Below, piece by piece: positions 18,831-27,298 of a stretch of 64,000 nucleotides of DNA. How positions within the stretch are numbered: the first letter of the stretch is position 1; every line of letters starts with the position of its first letter. A program made the translations under genes and the position numbers. The DNA lies in the NCBI RefSeq assembly GCF_014646515.1, contig NZ_BMNK01000002.1:393988-457987 (forward strand). The letters run 5' to 3'. Source of the DNA: Nonomuraea glycinis (GTDB lineage: Bacteria > Actinomycetota > Actinomycetes > Streptosporangiales > Streptosporangiaceae). The notes below the pieces were generated by a model. It saw only the letters and a program-made list of their open reading frames with translations. It was not told the origin of the DNA and made no database searches.

Positions 18831-19892
18831 GTGAGCATCCCGCGAACCACGAACTCGATTCCCGACAGAACCACGCCGTCGCCGGCCCGCCGCCGTACGG
18901 TGGTGCCGGTCCTGGTCGCCGCCGCCTGGTCGGTGACCTATCTGATCCTCGGCCTGCTCTGGGCCTTCGGCGGCCCCGGATACCCGTTCGACGCCGGCCG
19001 CGCGGGCATGGGCGACACCATCCTCGACCCGCTGCCCGCGGCGGCCGGCGGCGCCGTACTGGCGGTGCTGGCGCTGGTGAGCGGTGCCGTCGCGGTGCTC
19101 GCCGCCAGGGGGTCGCTCAACCTGCCGGCCGCCGTCGTGGCGATCGTGGTCGGCTTCGGCCTGGCGGTGGTCCTGCCGGACGTGCGGATCCTGATGACCG
19201 CCGGATACCTGCCGGTCATGTTCGTCGGCGCGCTCGCCGGTCAGGTGGAGTTCGCGATGATCGCGACCATGCTGACCTGGCCGAGCGTCAATCTGCTGAT
19301 CCTGATGGCGGCCGGGCTCAGCCTGCTGGTGCTGGGCACGCGTGAGGTGTTGGGAGCCACGGGGAGGCCGATCGGCTTCGCCGGCGCACTCCGGGCCGGT
19401 CGCTACGCGGTCGCCCTCGCGGTCGCCGTCCCCGTGGTCTACGCCGTCACTCGTTTCGGCTGGCTCCTGGGCGTTCCCGTCGGCATCAGCGACGAGTTCC
19501 TGGCCTACATCGCCGAGATCACCCCCATCGGTGCCGGGCTCAGCGCTCTCGGTCTCCTCGGCGCGATCCTGGCCGTCGGCATGGTCCGGCCGTGGGGCGA
19601 GATCTGGCCGCGCTGGGTGCCGTTGCTGCGTGGTCGGCCGATTCCCGAGCGTTTCCCGGCGTACGCGGCGCTGGTCGTCTCGCTCCCCATCACGTCCGCC
19701 GGGCTGATGTACGTTCGCAAGAAGCTCAGCGGTGAGCAGATGGGCCCGCCCGGAGCCAACGCCGAGCTCGGCGCCTGGCTGCCGGAGATGCTGTGGCCGC
19801 TGTGGGGCGCGGCCCTGGCCGTGGCCGGCCTCGCTTACCTCGCCCGTCGCCGTACGGGCCGCTACCTCGACCACGGACGTGCACGACGATGA
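18831..19892 (+). CDS. Polytopic membrane protein in a two-component operon
   Basis: About 353 residues with roughly nine hydrophobic segments and a short basic N-terminus. No motif that I recognise; proteins of this kind commonly precede NarL-type kinases in actinomycetes. The start is uncertain: GTG 18831, or TTG 18822 three codons earlier. The stop overlaps the kinase start (ATGA at 19889-19892). Probably an accessory sensor or a target of the following system. Confidence 0.7.
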   Translation: MSIPRTTNSIPDRTTPSPARRRTVVPVLVAAAWSVTYLILGLLWAFGGPGYPFDAGRAGMGDTILDPLPAAAGGAVLAVLALVSGAVAVLAARGSLNLPAAVVAIVVGFGLAVVLPDVRILMTAGYLPVMFVGALAGQVEFAMIATMLTWPSVNLLILMAAGLSLLVLGTREVLGATGRPIGFAGALRAGRYAVALAVAVPVVYAVTRFGWLLGVPVGISDEFLAYIAEITPIGAGLSALGLLGAILAVGMVRPWGEIWPRWVPLLRGRPIPERFPAYAALVVSLPITSAGLMYVRKKLSGEQMGPPGANAELGAWLPEMLWPLWGAALAVAGLAYLARRRTGRYLDHGRARR

Positions 19893-21157
19893 CGAAGGCG
19901 ACGCGGCCCTGCGTGGACTCGTTTCTCGGCCGGCACCGGGTGAGCGGTGACGCCGCGCTGGCGGTCCTGCTCGCTCTGCCGCTCGGTCTGATCTCGCTCA
20001 GCCTGCTCAGGGCGTCGGACAGCCCGCTGTCCATCCGTCTGGTCACGGGTTTCGGCCTGCTGATCCTGCACGGTTCTGTGGTGCCGCGTCGTCTGTGCCC
20101 TCGGGCGGCCTACGGCATCGCCGCCGCTGCGATGGTGCTTCTCGTGCTGCTGCCGCCGCTGCATGACCCGTCCAGCGGGGCCAACTACCCGCCGGTCCTG
20201 CTGCCGAGCACCCTGGTCTTCGGGCTGCTGCTCTACACGGTGGCGGGCCGGCTCGACCTCCTGTCCAGCCTGGCCTGCCTGGCTGTCGCCTTGATGGGCG
20301 TGGGCCTGGTGGTCGCGCGCCTGTGGGACCCGGTTTCGTGGGGAGGTTCGTCGGGCAGCTATGAGCTGCCCGTGTGGCGGATCGGGCTGGCGGCCGGCCT
20401 CGCCGCGGCGGCGGTGTGCTTGTGGTCGCTGGGCCGCCTCAGCGGGATGCGTGCGTTGTTCCTGGCGGAGCTCGCGGCCAAGGCGGAACGCGCCGAGGCC
20501 GATCGCGCACGCGAACGGGCGGAGGCGGCCCGCGCGGAGCGCGACCGGATCAGCCGGGAGATGCACGACGTGGTCTCGCACTCGCTGGCCGTCATGGTCA
20601 GCCAGGCGGAGGGCGGCCGGTTGTCCGATCCCGACGCGCCGGGAGCCGCCGTGTTCGGCACGATCGCCGGCGTCGGGCGGGACGCGCTGCGCGACATGCG
20701 CGGGCTGCTGGGCGTGCTGCGCGCGGACGGCGAGGTGGAGGGCCCGGCCCCCCAACCGCGCCTCGCCGACCTCCCTGACCTGCTCGAACACGTACGCCGT
20801 ACGGGAGTTCGGGTCGTGGTGCGGGAGACCGGGGACGCCCGGCCCCTGCGCCCCGCCGTCGACCTGACCGCCTACCGCGTCATCCAGGAAGGGCTGACCA
20901 ACGTCATCAAGCACGCGGGCGTGACGGCCACCGCCGACATGACGATCGCGTGGCGCCCCGACAGACTGGACATCACCATCGAGGACGACGGTGCCGGCCC
21001 GCCTCCCGGCGAGGCGGGCGCCGGGCTGACCGGGATGCGTGAACGCCTGAGCATGGTGGGCGGCAGCCTGCACGTCAGCGGCCGGCCCGGGGCGGGGTTC
21101 GAGCTGTCGGCCGCCGTGCCCTATGACGCGAGGAGTCTCTCATCATCAGGATCATGA
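19889..21157 (+). CDS. Sensor histidine kinase, NarL/DesK type (HisKA_3)
   Basis: A 422-residue kinase. Residues 20-180 hold about six membrane segments with no large extracellular loop, so it probably senses within the membrane. A charged coiled stretch (AELAAKAERAEADRARERAEAARAERDR in outline) leads to the HisKA_3 box REMHDVVSHSLAVMV, with His226 as phosphate acceptor. The HATPase_c domain follows (EGLTNVIKHAG, EDDGAGPP, GLTGMRERL). It is coupled by ATGA overlaps to the membrane protein before it and the regulator after it. Confidence 0.9.
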   Translation: MTKATRPCVDSFLGRHRVSGDAALAVLLALPLGLISLSLLRASDSPLSIRLVTGFGLLILHGSVVPRRLCPRAAYGIAAAAMVLLVLLPPLHDPSSGANYPPVLLPSTLVFGLLLYTVAGRLDLLSSLACLAVALMGVGLVVARLWDPVSWGGSSGSYELPVWRIGLAAGLAAAAVCLWSLGRLSGMRALFLAELAAKAERAEADRARERAEAARAERDRISREMHDVVSHSLAVMVSQAEGGRLSDPDAPGAAVFGTIAGVGRDALRDMRGLLGVLRADGEVEGPAPQPRLADLPDLLEHVRRTGVRVVVRETGDARPLRPAVDLTAYRVIQEGLTNVIKHAGVTATADMTIAWRPDRLDITIEDDGAGPPPGEAGAGLTGMRERLSMVGGSLHVSGRPGAGFELSAAVPYDARSLSSSGS

Positions 21158-21804
21158 TCGTCGACGATCAGGAACTGCTCCGTAACGGCCTGACCATGGT
21201 CGTCAGGTCGCAGCCCGACGTGGAGGTGGTAGCCGAAGCCGGTGATGGCCTGGAAGCCCTGGAGGTGCTGCGGTCACGGTCAGTCGACGTGGTGGTGATG
21301 GACATCCGCATGCCCCGGATGGACGGTGTCACCGCCACCCGCGAGATCCAGCGGATGGACAACCCGCCGAAGGTGCTGGCGCTGACCACGTTCGACCTCG
21401 ACGAGCACGCGTTGGCCGCGCTTCGCGCCGGTGCGAGCGGATTCCTGCTGAAGGACGCCCCCGGTGAGGAGATCATCGCCGCCATCCGGCATGTGCACCG
21501 AGGCGACTCGATCATCGCGCCCGCCACGACCCGGCGGCTGATCGGGCAGCTCGTCGCCAGAGCCGACACCGACCCGGACGCCGTTCTCAACGCGCTCACC
21601 GAGCGCGAGCGAGAGGTCTTCCTCGGCATGGCCCGCGGCGCCTCCAACGCCGAGATCGGGGCCGGCCTCTTCCTGTCGGAGACCACGGTCAAGACGCATG
21701 TCGGGCGGATCCTGGCCAAGCTCGGGCTCCGCGATCGGGTCCAGGCGGTCGTGCTGGCCTACGAATCCGGCGTCGTCACGCCGGGCGACCGCGAAGTTCA
21801 GTAG
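21154..21804 (+). CDS. Response regulator, NarL/FixJ family
   Basis: A 216-residue regulator. The receiver domain has DDQ at residues 4-6 and phospho-acceptor Asp50 in VVVMDIRMPRMDG; the conserved Thr and Lys lie in LTTFD and LKDAP. The C-terminal LuxR-type HTH reads LTEREREVFLGMARGASNAEIG followed by ETTVKTHVGRIL. It is cognate to the kinase it overlaps. Confidence 0.92.
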   Translation: MIVDDQELLRNGLTMVVRSQPDVEVVAEAGDGLEALEVLRSRSVDVVVMDIRMPRMDGVTATREIQRMDNPPKVLALTTFDLDEHALAALRAGASGFLLKDAPGEEIIAAIRHVHRGDSIIAPATTRRLIGQLVARADTDPDAVLNALTEREREVFLGMARGASNAEIGAGLFLSETTVKTHVGRILAKLGLRDRVQAVVLAYESGVVTPGDREVQ

Positions 21805-21943
21805 CGGTGCTCCTGAGCGCTTGTCCCCCGCGCGAGCTACCTGCGAATGTCCACCGGACGGTGACGACCTCCGGCCGGCCGATCCGTAGCGTTCCCCACG
21901 TAACCGCGGCGCTCGGACCGCGGGACATCGCAAGGGAGCCGTC

Positions 21944-22087
21944 ATGCGACTGTTGCAGCAACTCGTGGCCATAGCGGCGGTCGCTTTCGGAGGCGCTACG
22001 GGTGTGAGCGCGGCACAGGGGAACGCGCTGCGCACCCTGATCCTGGGCGGCCACCGGGTCCACACGACCGCTACGCTCTCCCAGTGA
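21944..22087 (+). CDS. 47-codon mini-ORF, probable remnant of a CPBP protease 5' end, coupled to the next kinase
   Basis: ATG at 21944 with GGGAG about 5 bases upstream, 47 codons, stop overlapping the kinase start as GTGA (22084-22087). The peptide starts MRLLQQLVAIAAVAFGGATG and continues VSAAQGNALRTLILGG. From memory, this resembles the N-terminus of actinobacterial CPBP intramembrane proteases before their membrane segments, after which the sequence diverges and stops. It reads as a deleted gene whose start and RBS survive. It may also work as a leader: the kinase GTG has no better RBS of its own. A small secreted or membrane peptide is the alternative. Confidence 0.5.
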   Translation: MRLLQQLVAIAAVAFGGATGVSAAQGNALRTLILGGHRVHTTATLSQ

Positions 22088-23238
22088 TCGATCTCCGCCG
22101 GGTCCCGGACCTGTGGCGTCGGTGTGACGTCACAGTCCGGGATTTCCCGCTCGCGCTGCTGTTAACCGTTCTGTCACTCCTGCCGGAGTTCCAAGGCGAC
22201 GGGACGCAGATCAGCGAACTGCCGAGCCGCCCCTACGGCCTGCTGGCCGTCCTGGTGATCTCCCTGGAGTGCCTCCCGCTCACCGTGCGCCGACGGTGGC
22301 CGGCCGCCGCTCTCGTCCTGGTGTCGCTCGGCTTCGCCCTCGACCAGCTCTACGGCTTCTACGCGGTGGGAGGCATCTCGCTGCCCATCGCGCTCATCAG
22401 CGCGGGCGCCCATCTGGAACGCCACCGGCGCATCACCGCGATCATCCTGTCCGCCGCCTACGTGCCGCTCATGGTCGCGCTCAATCTGCTCGGCGCGAAC
22501 GAGAGCCTGCCCGACATCGTGGCGTTCTACGTGGCGCTGGCGCTCTCGTGGGGCATCGGGTCCTGGCTGCGCTCCACCCGGGCCGCCGAGACCGAACGCC
22601 GCATCCATGTCGCCGAGGCCACCCGCACCGCCGAACGCACCCGGATCGCCCGCGAACTCCACGACGTCGTGACCCACCACGTGACGGCGATGGTCGTACA
22701 GGCGGAGGCGGCGCGCTACCTGACCGGCGCGCCCGATCGCCTCGACGCGACCCTGAGCGCCGTCACCGACACCGGCCGGCGGGCCATCACCGACCTGCGG
22801 CACCTGCTCGACCTGCTCAACCCCGACCACCACGCCGACATCAGGGCGCCGTCGGTCGGCGATCTGCACACGCTCGTGGAGCAGACCCGCCTGGCCGGGC
22901 AGCCGGTGGAGTTCATCCAGGAGGGCGAACCGGCGGAATCGGCGGGCAGCGCCGAGTTCGTGACCTATAGGGTCGTGCAGGAGTCCCTGACGAACGCCCT
23001 CAAATACGCCCACGGCAGCCAGACCGTCGTCCACGTGCGCTATGGGCAGAAGGAGATCAGCGTGCAGGTCACCACCGACGGTTCCGGCTCGCGGGCCGGT
23101 TCTCCTGGCGGGAGCGGGCGCGGCCTCGCCGGGCTCCGCGAGCGGGTGGACGCCCTGGGCGGTGAGTTCAGGGCCGACCGGCAGGCGGACGGAGGTTTCG
23201 CGGTACGGGCGAGCATCCCCGCCGGGAGCCCGTCGTGA
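22084..23238 (+). CDS. Sensor histidine kinase, NarL/DesK type (second system)
   Basis: A 384-residue kinase with about five N-terminal membrane segments (to residue 160). The HisKA_3 box ARELHDVVTHHVTAMV has His193 as acceptor. The HATPase_c domain is compact: VQESLTNALKYAHGS, then GRGLAGLRERVDALGG; the usual DDG/DNG of the G1 box reads TDGSGSRAG. The GTG start overlaps the upstream mini-ORF and the stop overlaps the regulator (GTGA). Confidence 0.9.
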   Translation: MIDLRRVPDLWRRCDVTVRDFPLALLLTVLSLLPEFQGDGTQISELPSRPYGLLAVLVISLECLPLTVRRRWPAAALVLVSLGFALDQLYGFYAVGGISLPIALISAGAHLERHRRITAIILSAAYVPLMVALNLLGANESLPDIVAFYVALALSWGIGSWLRSTRAAETERRIHVAEATRTAERTRIARELHDVVTHHVTAMVVQAEAARYLTGAPDRLDATLSAVTDTGRRAITDLRHLLDLLNPDHHADIRAPSVGDLHTLVEQTRLAGQPVEFIQEGEPAESAGSAEFVTYRVVQESLTNALKYAHGSQTVVHVRYGQKEISVQVTTDGSGSRAGSPGGSGRGLAGLRERVDALGGEFRADRQADGGFAVRASIPAGSPS

Positions 23239-23894
23239 CCGCGCCGGTCCGGGTCCTGATCTGCGACGACCAGGCGTTGATCCGGACCGGATTCTCCACG
23301 ATCATCGGCGCGCAGCCCGACCTGGAGGTGGTCGGCGAGTGCGGGGACGGGCGCGCCGCGGTCGACCTCGCCCACGAGCTGAAGCCGGACATGGTGGTGA
23401 TGGACATCCGGATGCCGGTGCTCGACGGCATCGAGGCGACCCGCCTGCTGGCCGGCGCCGGGGTGGCGCATCCCATCAAGGTGCTCGTGGTGACGACGTT
23501 CAACCTGGACGAGTACGTGTACGAGGCGCTGCGCGCGGGGGCGAGCGGGTTCCTGCTCAAGGACGCGCCACCGGCGCAGCTGCTGCACGGCATCCGTACC
23601 GTCGCGACCGGCGCCGCGCTGCTGGCACCCGAGGTGACGCGGAAGCTCGTCGGCAGGTACGCGGCGCGGATCCGCCCCATGCAGGGCGCGCCGGAGGACG
23701 TCGCGCTGGCCCCGCGCGAGCTGGAGGTGCTGCGCCTCATCGCCAACGGCCTGTCCAACAGCGAGATCGCCGCGACGTTGGTGATCAGCCAGGAAACCGT
23801 CAAGACGTACGTGTCCCGCATCCTCACCAAGCTCGACCTGCGCGACCGCGTGCAGGCGGTCGTCTACGCCTACCGCAACGGCCTGGTGACCTGA
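23235..23894 (+). CDS. Response regulator, NarL/FixJ family (second system)
   Basis: A 219-residue regulator: receiver acidic pair at residues 11-12, acceptor Asp57 in MVVMDIRMPVLDG, Thr in VTTFN, Lys in LKDAP. The LuxR-type HTH is LAPRELEVLRLIANGLSNSEIA then SQETVKTYVSRILTKL. It overlaps the kinase by 4 bases and forms the second complete NarL-type pair within 5 kb, with a similar layout to the first. Confidence 0.92.
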   Translation: MTAPVRVLICDDQALIRTGFSTIIGAQPDLEVVGECGDGRAAVDLAHELKPDMVVMDIRMPVLDGIEATRLLAGAGVAHPIKVLVVTTFNLDEYVYEALRAGASGFLLKDAPPAQLLHGIRTVATGAALLAPEVTRKLVGRYAARIRPMQGAPEDVALAPRELEVLRLIANGLSNSEIAATLVISQETVKTYVSRILTKLDLRDRVQAVVYAYRNGLVT

Positions 23895-24019
23895 GACCCG
23901 CTGCCGCGCACCGCGTCGAGACAGCCGGCGATGGCGTCCCGGTTGCGCATCAGGCAGTCGATGCGCTCGGTCATCTTGTCGCGTTCGCGCTCCAGGAGGG
24001 CGGCGGCTTCACCTCGGGG
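23895..24019 (-). pseudogene. C-terminal remnant of a MerR-type regulator
   Basis: On the minus strand, between the response regulator and the AraC gene, the frame EAAALLERERDKMTERIDCL then MRNRDAIAGCLDAVRG matches the dimerisation helix at the end of MerR-family proteins. No DNA-binding domain is present and the same frame upstream is shadow sequence of the AraC gene. It overlaps the AraC 3' end by about 11 bases. Probably the tail of a regulator mostly replaced or deleted. Confidence 0.5.
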
Positions 24020-24929
24020 AGGACTCGGCGCGCAACCGGTGCCGGTAGCGCAGCGGTGACTCGCCCACCTCCCGTTTGAACGCCGTACTGAACGCGCTTT
24101 CTGACGCGTAGCCCAGGTCGGCGGCGAGCGAGCCGACGCGGACGTCGTCATCGCGGAGTGCGCGCTGGGCCAGCAGCATCCGCCAGTGGTTGAGGTAGGT
24201 CAGCGGCGGCATGCCCGCCACGGTACGGAAGCGCTCGGCGAACGACGTCCGTGACATCGTCGCGGCCTGCGCCAGCTCGTCCAGCCGCCAGGGCCTGCCC
24301 GGCTCGGTGTGCATCAGGGTGAGCGCCGGGCGCAGTCGTTCGTCGGTCAGCGCCCGTAGCCACCCCGAGGGCAGCGGCGTCTGCTCGACATAGGCCCGCA
24401 GCACTTCGAGCAGCAGGAGCTGGCCGTACTGCCGGATCGCGAACGCCGAGCCGATCCGGTCCGTGCTCACCTCCTCGAACAGCCGGTGGAGGGTGCCGCG
24501 CAGGTTGGCCGCCGTCTTGATGTGGGCCACCGGCGGAAGCGCCTGGAGCAGCAGGGCCCGACCGGCCGGGTTGAGGTCGACATGACCGCCGAGGATGACG
24601 TCGTCGGTGTCCCAGTCGATGCCGATGAGGCGAGTGGCGGGGTCGTTCTCCTCGGGCGTGACCTCGCGGGGCGGGCCGTCGCCGGTGCCGCCCTGGAGCT
24701 CCAGCCACGACCGGTCGTTCAGGATCGCGACGTCGCCCGCCGCGAGCTCGATCGGACCGTCGATGCCGTCGGTGACCAGCTGGGCCCGGCCGTACACCAC
24801 CGCGATGAACTTCAACGAGATGCCGACGGCGGCGCGCGACACCCAGGGGCCCCGGATCGCGAATCCGCCGGACAGCAGTCCGCGAACCTCGACGAGATCG
24901 AAGACTTCGGACAGTTGATCGCCGACCAT
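24009..24929 (-). CDS. AraC family transcriptional regulator
   Basis: A 306-residue regulator. The N-terminal half is a cupin-like AraC_binding_2/6-type domain (LSEVFDLVEVRGLLSGGFAIRG). The C-terminal half has two HTH motifs: RLDELAQAATMSRTSFAERF and VGSLAADLGYASESAFSTAF then KREVGESPLRYR. ATG at 24929 is chosen because family members begin near DQLSEVFDLVEVRG. It is divergent from the SDR at 25004, with repeated TACGGAC sites in the gap, and likely activates it. Confidence 0.88.
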   Translation of the reverse strand: MVGDQLSEVFDLVEVRGLLSGGFAIRGPWVSRAAVGISLKFIAVVYGRAQLVTDGIDGPIELAAGDVAILNDRSWLELQGGTGDGPPREVTPEENDPATRLIGIDWDTDDVILGGHVDLNPAGRALLLQALPPVAHIKTAANLRGTLHRLFEEVSTDRIGSAFAIRQYGQLLLLEVLRAYVEQTPLPSGWLRALTDERLRPALTLMHTEPGRPWRLDELAQAATMSRTSFAERFRTVAGMPPLTYLNHWRMLLAQRALRDDDVRVGSLAADLGYASESAFSTAFKREVGESPLRYRHRLRAESSPR

Positions 24930-24981
24930 GTCCGTACTATCGCGCAAAAAATACGGACTTACAACCATTCAGCGTACGGAC
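24930..24981. promoter_or_regulatory. AraC-type operator with repeated TACGGAC half-sites
   Basis: Three copies of one heptamer lie in the divergent gap: GTCCGTA (24930-24936, inverted), TACGGAC (24952-24958) and TACGGAC (24975-24981). The two direct copies start 23 bases apart, close to two helical turns, the geometry used by AraC proteins. The inverted copy abuts the regulator's start codon and could give autoregulation. Confidence 0.55.
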
Positions 24982-25003
24982 AGCCGGGTGCAGGGTGGTA
25001 ACC

Positions 25004-26017
25004 ATGACACAGAAACAACGCCCTGTCGGATCCGGCTTCACCGCGGCCTCGACGGCCGACGACGTGCTCAAGGGCATCGACCTGTCCGGTACGAACGTCG
25101 TCGTCACCGGCGGTCACGTCGGGCTCGGCCTGGAGATGACCCGGGCGCTCAGCAAGGCCGGCGCGTCCGTCACCGTCGGCTCGCGCGACCCGGACCGCGC
25201 CGCGCCCGCGCTGGCCGGCATCGAGCGCGTCCAGGCCGGCCGGCTGAACCTCCTCGACCCGGCGTCGATCGACGCCTTCGCCGTCCGCTACCTAGATTCC
25301 GGCCGGCCACTCCACATCCTGATCAACAGCGCCGGCATCATGGGCGGCCCACTGGTCCGGGACGCGCGTGGCTACGAGTCGCAGTTCGCGACCAATCATC
25401 TCGGCCACTTCCAGTTGACCCTCGGCCTGCTGCCCGCCCTGCGCGCCGCGCACGGCGCCCGGGTCGTCAACCTGACCTCCGGCGGCCATCGCGTCTCCGA
25501 CATCCGCTGGGACGACCCGCACTTCACCACCGGCTATGACGGCATGCTCGCCTACGGTCAGTCCAAGACCGCCAACATCCTCTTCGCCGTCGAGTTGGAT
25601 CGGCGCTGGGCCGAAGCGGGAATCCGCGGCTACGCCGTGCACCCGGGCATAGTCATCAGCACGAACCTCGGGCCCTTGCTGGCCGAGGGCGAAAAGCGGA
25701 CACAGTGGCTGAGTGACGACGCGCTGCGGGCCATGGGACTGATCGACGAGTCCGGCCGGACGATCATCGACCCCGAGCGGGGGAAGAAGACGCCGCAGCA
25801 GGGCGCCGGCACCGGTGTGTTCGCCGCGACCAGCCCGCTGCTCGCCGACATCGGCGGGGTCTACCTGCAGGACAACGACATCTCACCGCTGGGCACCCCG
25901 CAGCCCATCGACTTCGGCACCCATGACGACATCCCGACCGACGTCGTCCCCTATGCCCTCGACCCGGAGTCGGCCCGGCGACTCTGGGACCTGAGCGAGC
26001 GCCTGCTCCAGGGCTGA
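25004..26017 (+). CDS. SDR family oxidoreductase (retinol-dehydrogenase-like)
   Basis: A 337-residue SDR. TGGHVGLG is the cofactor loop, NSAGIMGGP follows, then the FATNHLGHFQLT motif typical of retinol/WW-domain oxidoreductase-like SDRs, and the catalytic YGQSK. The C-terminal extension (about 60 residues past the core) is usual for this subgroup. ATG 25004 has AGGGTGG about 8 bases upstream. Likely controlled by the divergent AraC regulator. The substrate is unknown. Confidence 0.87.
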   Translation: MTQKQRPVGSGFTAASTADDVLKGIDLSGTNVVVTGGHVGLGLEMTRALSKAGASVTVGSRDPDRAAPALAGIERVQAGRLNLLDPASIDAFAVRYLDSGRPLHILINSAGIMGGPLVRDARGYESQFATNHLGHFQLTLGLLPALRAAHGARVVNLTSGGHRVSDIRWDDPHFTTGYDGMLAYGQSKTANILFAVELDRRWAEAGIRGYAVHPGIVISTNLGPLLAEGEKRTQWLSDDALRAMGLIDESGRTIIDPERGKKTPQQGAGTGVFAATSPLLADIGGVYLQDNDISPLGTPQPIDFGTHDDIPTDVVPYALDPESARRLWDLSERLLQG

Positions 26018-26039
26018 CGACGGCGCCGCCGGCAGGCGG

Positions 26040-26525
26040 CTACTTGACCACGCGGCCGGTCGTCGGCCGACCGTCCGAGGGCATGGCCATGCAGTAGACG
26101 GTCCTGTGGCGGGGCCAGTCATCCGCGGTGGGCCCAAATGCCCAAAGGCTGACTTTTCCGGCTTTCGACTCTTTGATCCGCAATCTGGGCAGGCATCCGT
26201 TCTCCATGAGCCGGGTCATGTCCGCCGCCGGGTACGGCCCCTCGGGGAGTATGTACGTGGTGGCGAACTCGGCCGAGTGCGGCACGTCGCAGGGGACGAC
26301 GGTCACCATGGACGTCTGGGGCAAGGGCTCGACGCAGTCGCCGGGACGTAACTCGGTGGCATGGAACTCCTGCGCACCGGGGACGGCGCTCTGCTGCGGT
26401 GGCGTCTCCGGGGCGGGGGCGGGTGCCGCCTCGGCAGCCGTGGACGACGCTGACCGCGCCGATTCAGTCGCGCAGCCGGCGAGCGGGATGAGGAGGCATA
26501 AGGCCATCAGCGAGGTGCGAACCAT
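26040..26525 (-). CDS. Lipoprotein resembling septum-formation-domain proteins
   Basis: A 161-residue lipoprotein: signal peptide ending IPLAGC with Cys18 as lipidation site, an Ala/Pro/Ser linker to about residue 48, then a compact domain with ELRPGDCVEPL, VVPCDVPHSAEFA, a further Cys in MENGCLP and a last one in VYCMAM. The GDCV and CDVPHSAEF pairs match the Septum_form domain pattern of actinobacterial surface proteins, in which four Cys form two disulfides. The role is unknown. It ends 22 bases from the convergent SDR gene. Confidence 0.7.
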   Translation of the reverse strand: MVRTSLMALCLLIPLAGCATESARSASSTAAEAAPAPAPETPPQQSAVPGAQEFHATELRPGDCVEPLPQTSMVTVVPCDVPHSAEFATTYILPEGPYPAADMTRLMENGCLPRLRIKESKAGKVSLWAFGPTADDWPRHRTVYCMAMPSDGRPTTGRVVK

Positions 26526-26603
26526 GGCATACGAGGGTGGCGGCTGCAGATCACCTTGAGATCGCGAACGGGCCTCCAGCTGATGATCATCGGATCGGGA
26601 CGG

Positions 26604-26633
26604 TTGACACTTAAGATGAAAGTGGTCTATTAC
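26604..26633 (+). promoter_or_regulatory. Sigma70-type promoter for the SnoaL-like gene
   Basis: TTGACA (26604-26609) and TATTAC (26628-26633), spaced 18 bases, in the AT-richest patch of this intergenic region. Transcription would start about 100 bases before the SnoaL-like gene, leaving the palindrome at 26692 in the leader. Confidence 0.6.
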
Positions 26634-26691
26634 TTACATCTAGCGACAGAGAGCTGGCTGCTACGTTTCGCCAGTTCGTAGCCTCATAATA

Positions 26692-26707
26692 AAGCGGTCA
26701 ACCGCTT
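26692..26707. promoter_or_regulatory. TetR-type palindromic operator
   Basis: AAGCGGT, CA, ACCGCTT: a perfect 7-2-7 inverted repeat 34 bases before the SnoaL-like start. The 11-base half GTCAACCGCTT recurs exactly at 27866-27876, just past the TetR gene, and a one-base-longer relative (AGCGGTTTGAC, 27258-27268) lies in that gene's own promoter. Confidence 0.55.
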
Positions 26708-26741
26708 CTATACCTGGCCGACTTCAGAGAAGGGTTCAGTG

Positions 26742-27206
26742 ATGAGCAACACTCAGCAGGGCACCGACAGCGTCCGGGCTGCCGCGCAGCAGACGTTCAG
26801 GAACCACCTGGACCACCTGTCCTCCGGGCGGTTCGCCGAGTGGGTGGACCTGTTCACCGAGGAGGGCGTGCTGGAGTTCCCCTACGCCCCGAAGGGCTAC
26901 CCGGCCCAGGTCGCGGGCAAGCAGGACCTGCTCGTCCACCTGAAGAGCTTCTCCGAGAACTTCCGCGTGAAGTTCACCGACCTGCGCTTCCACGAGACCA
27001 CCGACCCTTCGCTGGTCATCGCGGAGCTCAAGAGCGAGGGCGTCGCGCTGGAGACCGGCCGGCCCTACAACCAGACCTACATCTCCGTGGTCGAGACGAA
27101 GGACGGCAAGATCAGCCGGTACGTCGACTTCTGGAACCCCCAGGTGGCCGCCGAAGCCCTCGGCGGCGGAAGCGACGACCTGGTCTCGGCGTTCAGCAAC
27201 GACTGA
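26742..27206 (+). CDS. SnoaL/NTF2-like protein (PhzA/PhzB-like)
   Basis: A 154-residue cone-fold protein. The order helix-helix-strand with NHLDHLSSGRFAEWVDLFTEEGVLEFPYAPKG in outline and the closing VETKDGKISRYVDFWNPQVA is the pattern of PhzA/B and related SnoaL-like proteins, which act as small isomerases, cyclases or ligand binders. No catalytic residue can be assigned. A GTG one codon upstream (26739) is an alternative start. It is likely regulated by the TetR protein encoded next, through the palindrome ahead of it. Confidence 0.8.
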   Translation: MSNTQQGTDSVRAAAQQTFRNHLDHLSSGRFAEWVDLFTEEGVLEFPYAPKGYPAQVAGKQDLLVHLKSFSENFRVKFTDLRFHETTDPSLVIAELKSEGVALETGRPYNQTYISVVETKDGKISRYVDFWNPQVAAEALGGGSDDLVSAFSND

Positions 27207-27263
27207 AGACGTCCGTCACCCGGCAAGGGCAGCGGACGGGCCGCTCCGAAACGGACCAGCGGT

Positions 27264-27293
27264 TTGACGCCCTTGTCGGAGATTGGTTGATTA
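27264..27293 (+). promoter_or_regulatory. Promoter of the TetR gene giving a leaderless mRNA
   Basis: TTGACG (27264-27269) and TGATTA (27288-27293) with an 18-base spacer. The ATG lies 6 bases after the -10, so transcription would start at or within a base of the start codon. No RBS is visible. Overlaps a degenerate copy of the putative TetR half-site. Confidence 0.5.
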
Positions 27294-27298
27294 CTTCT

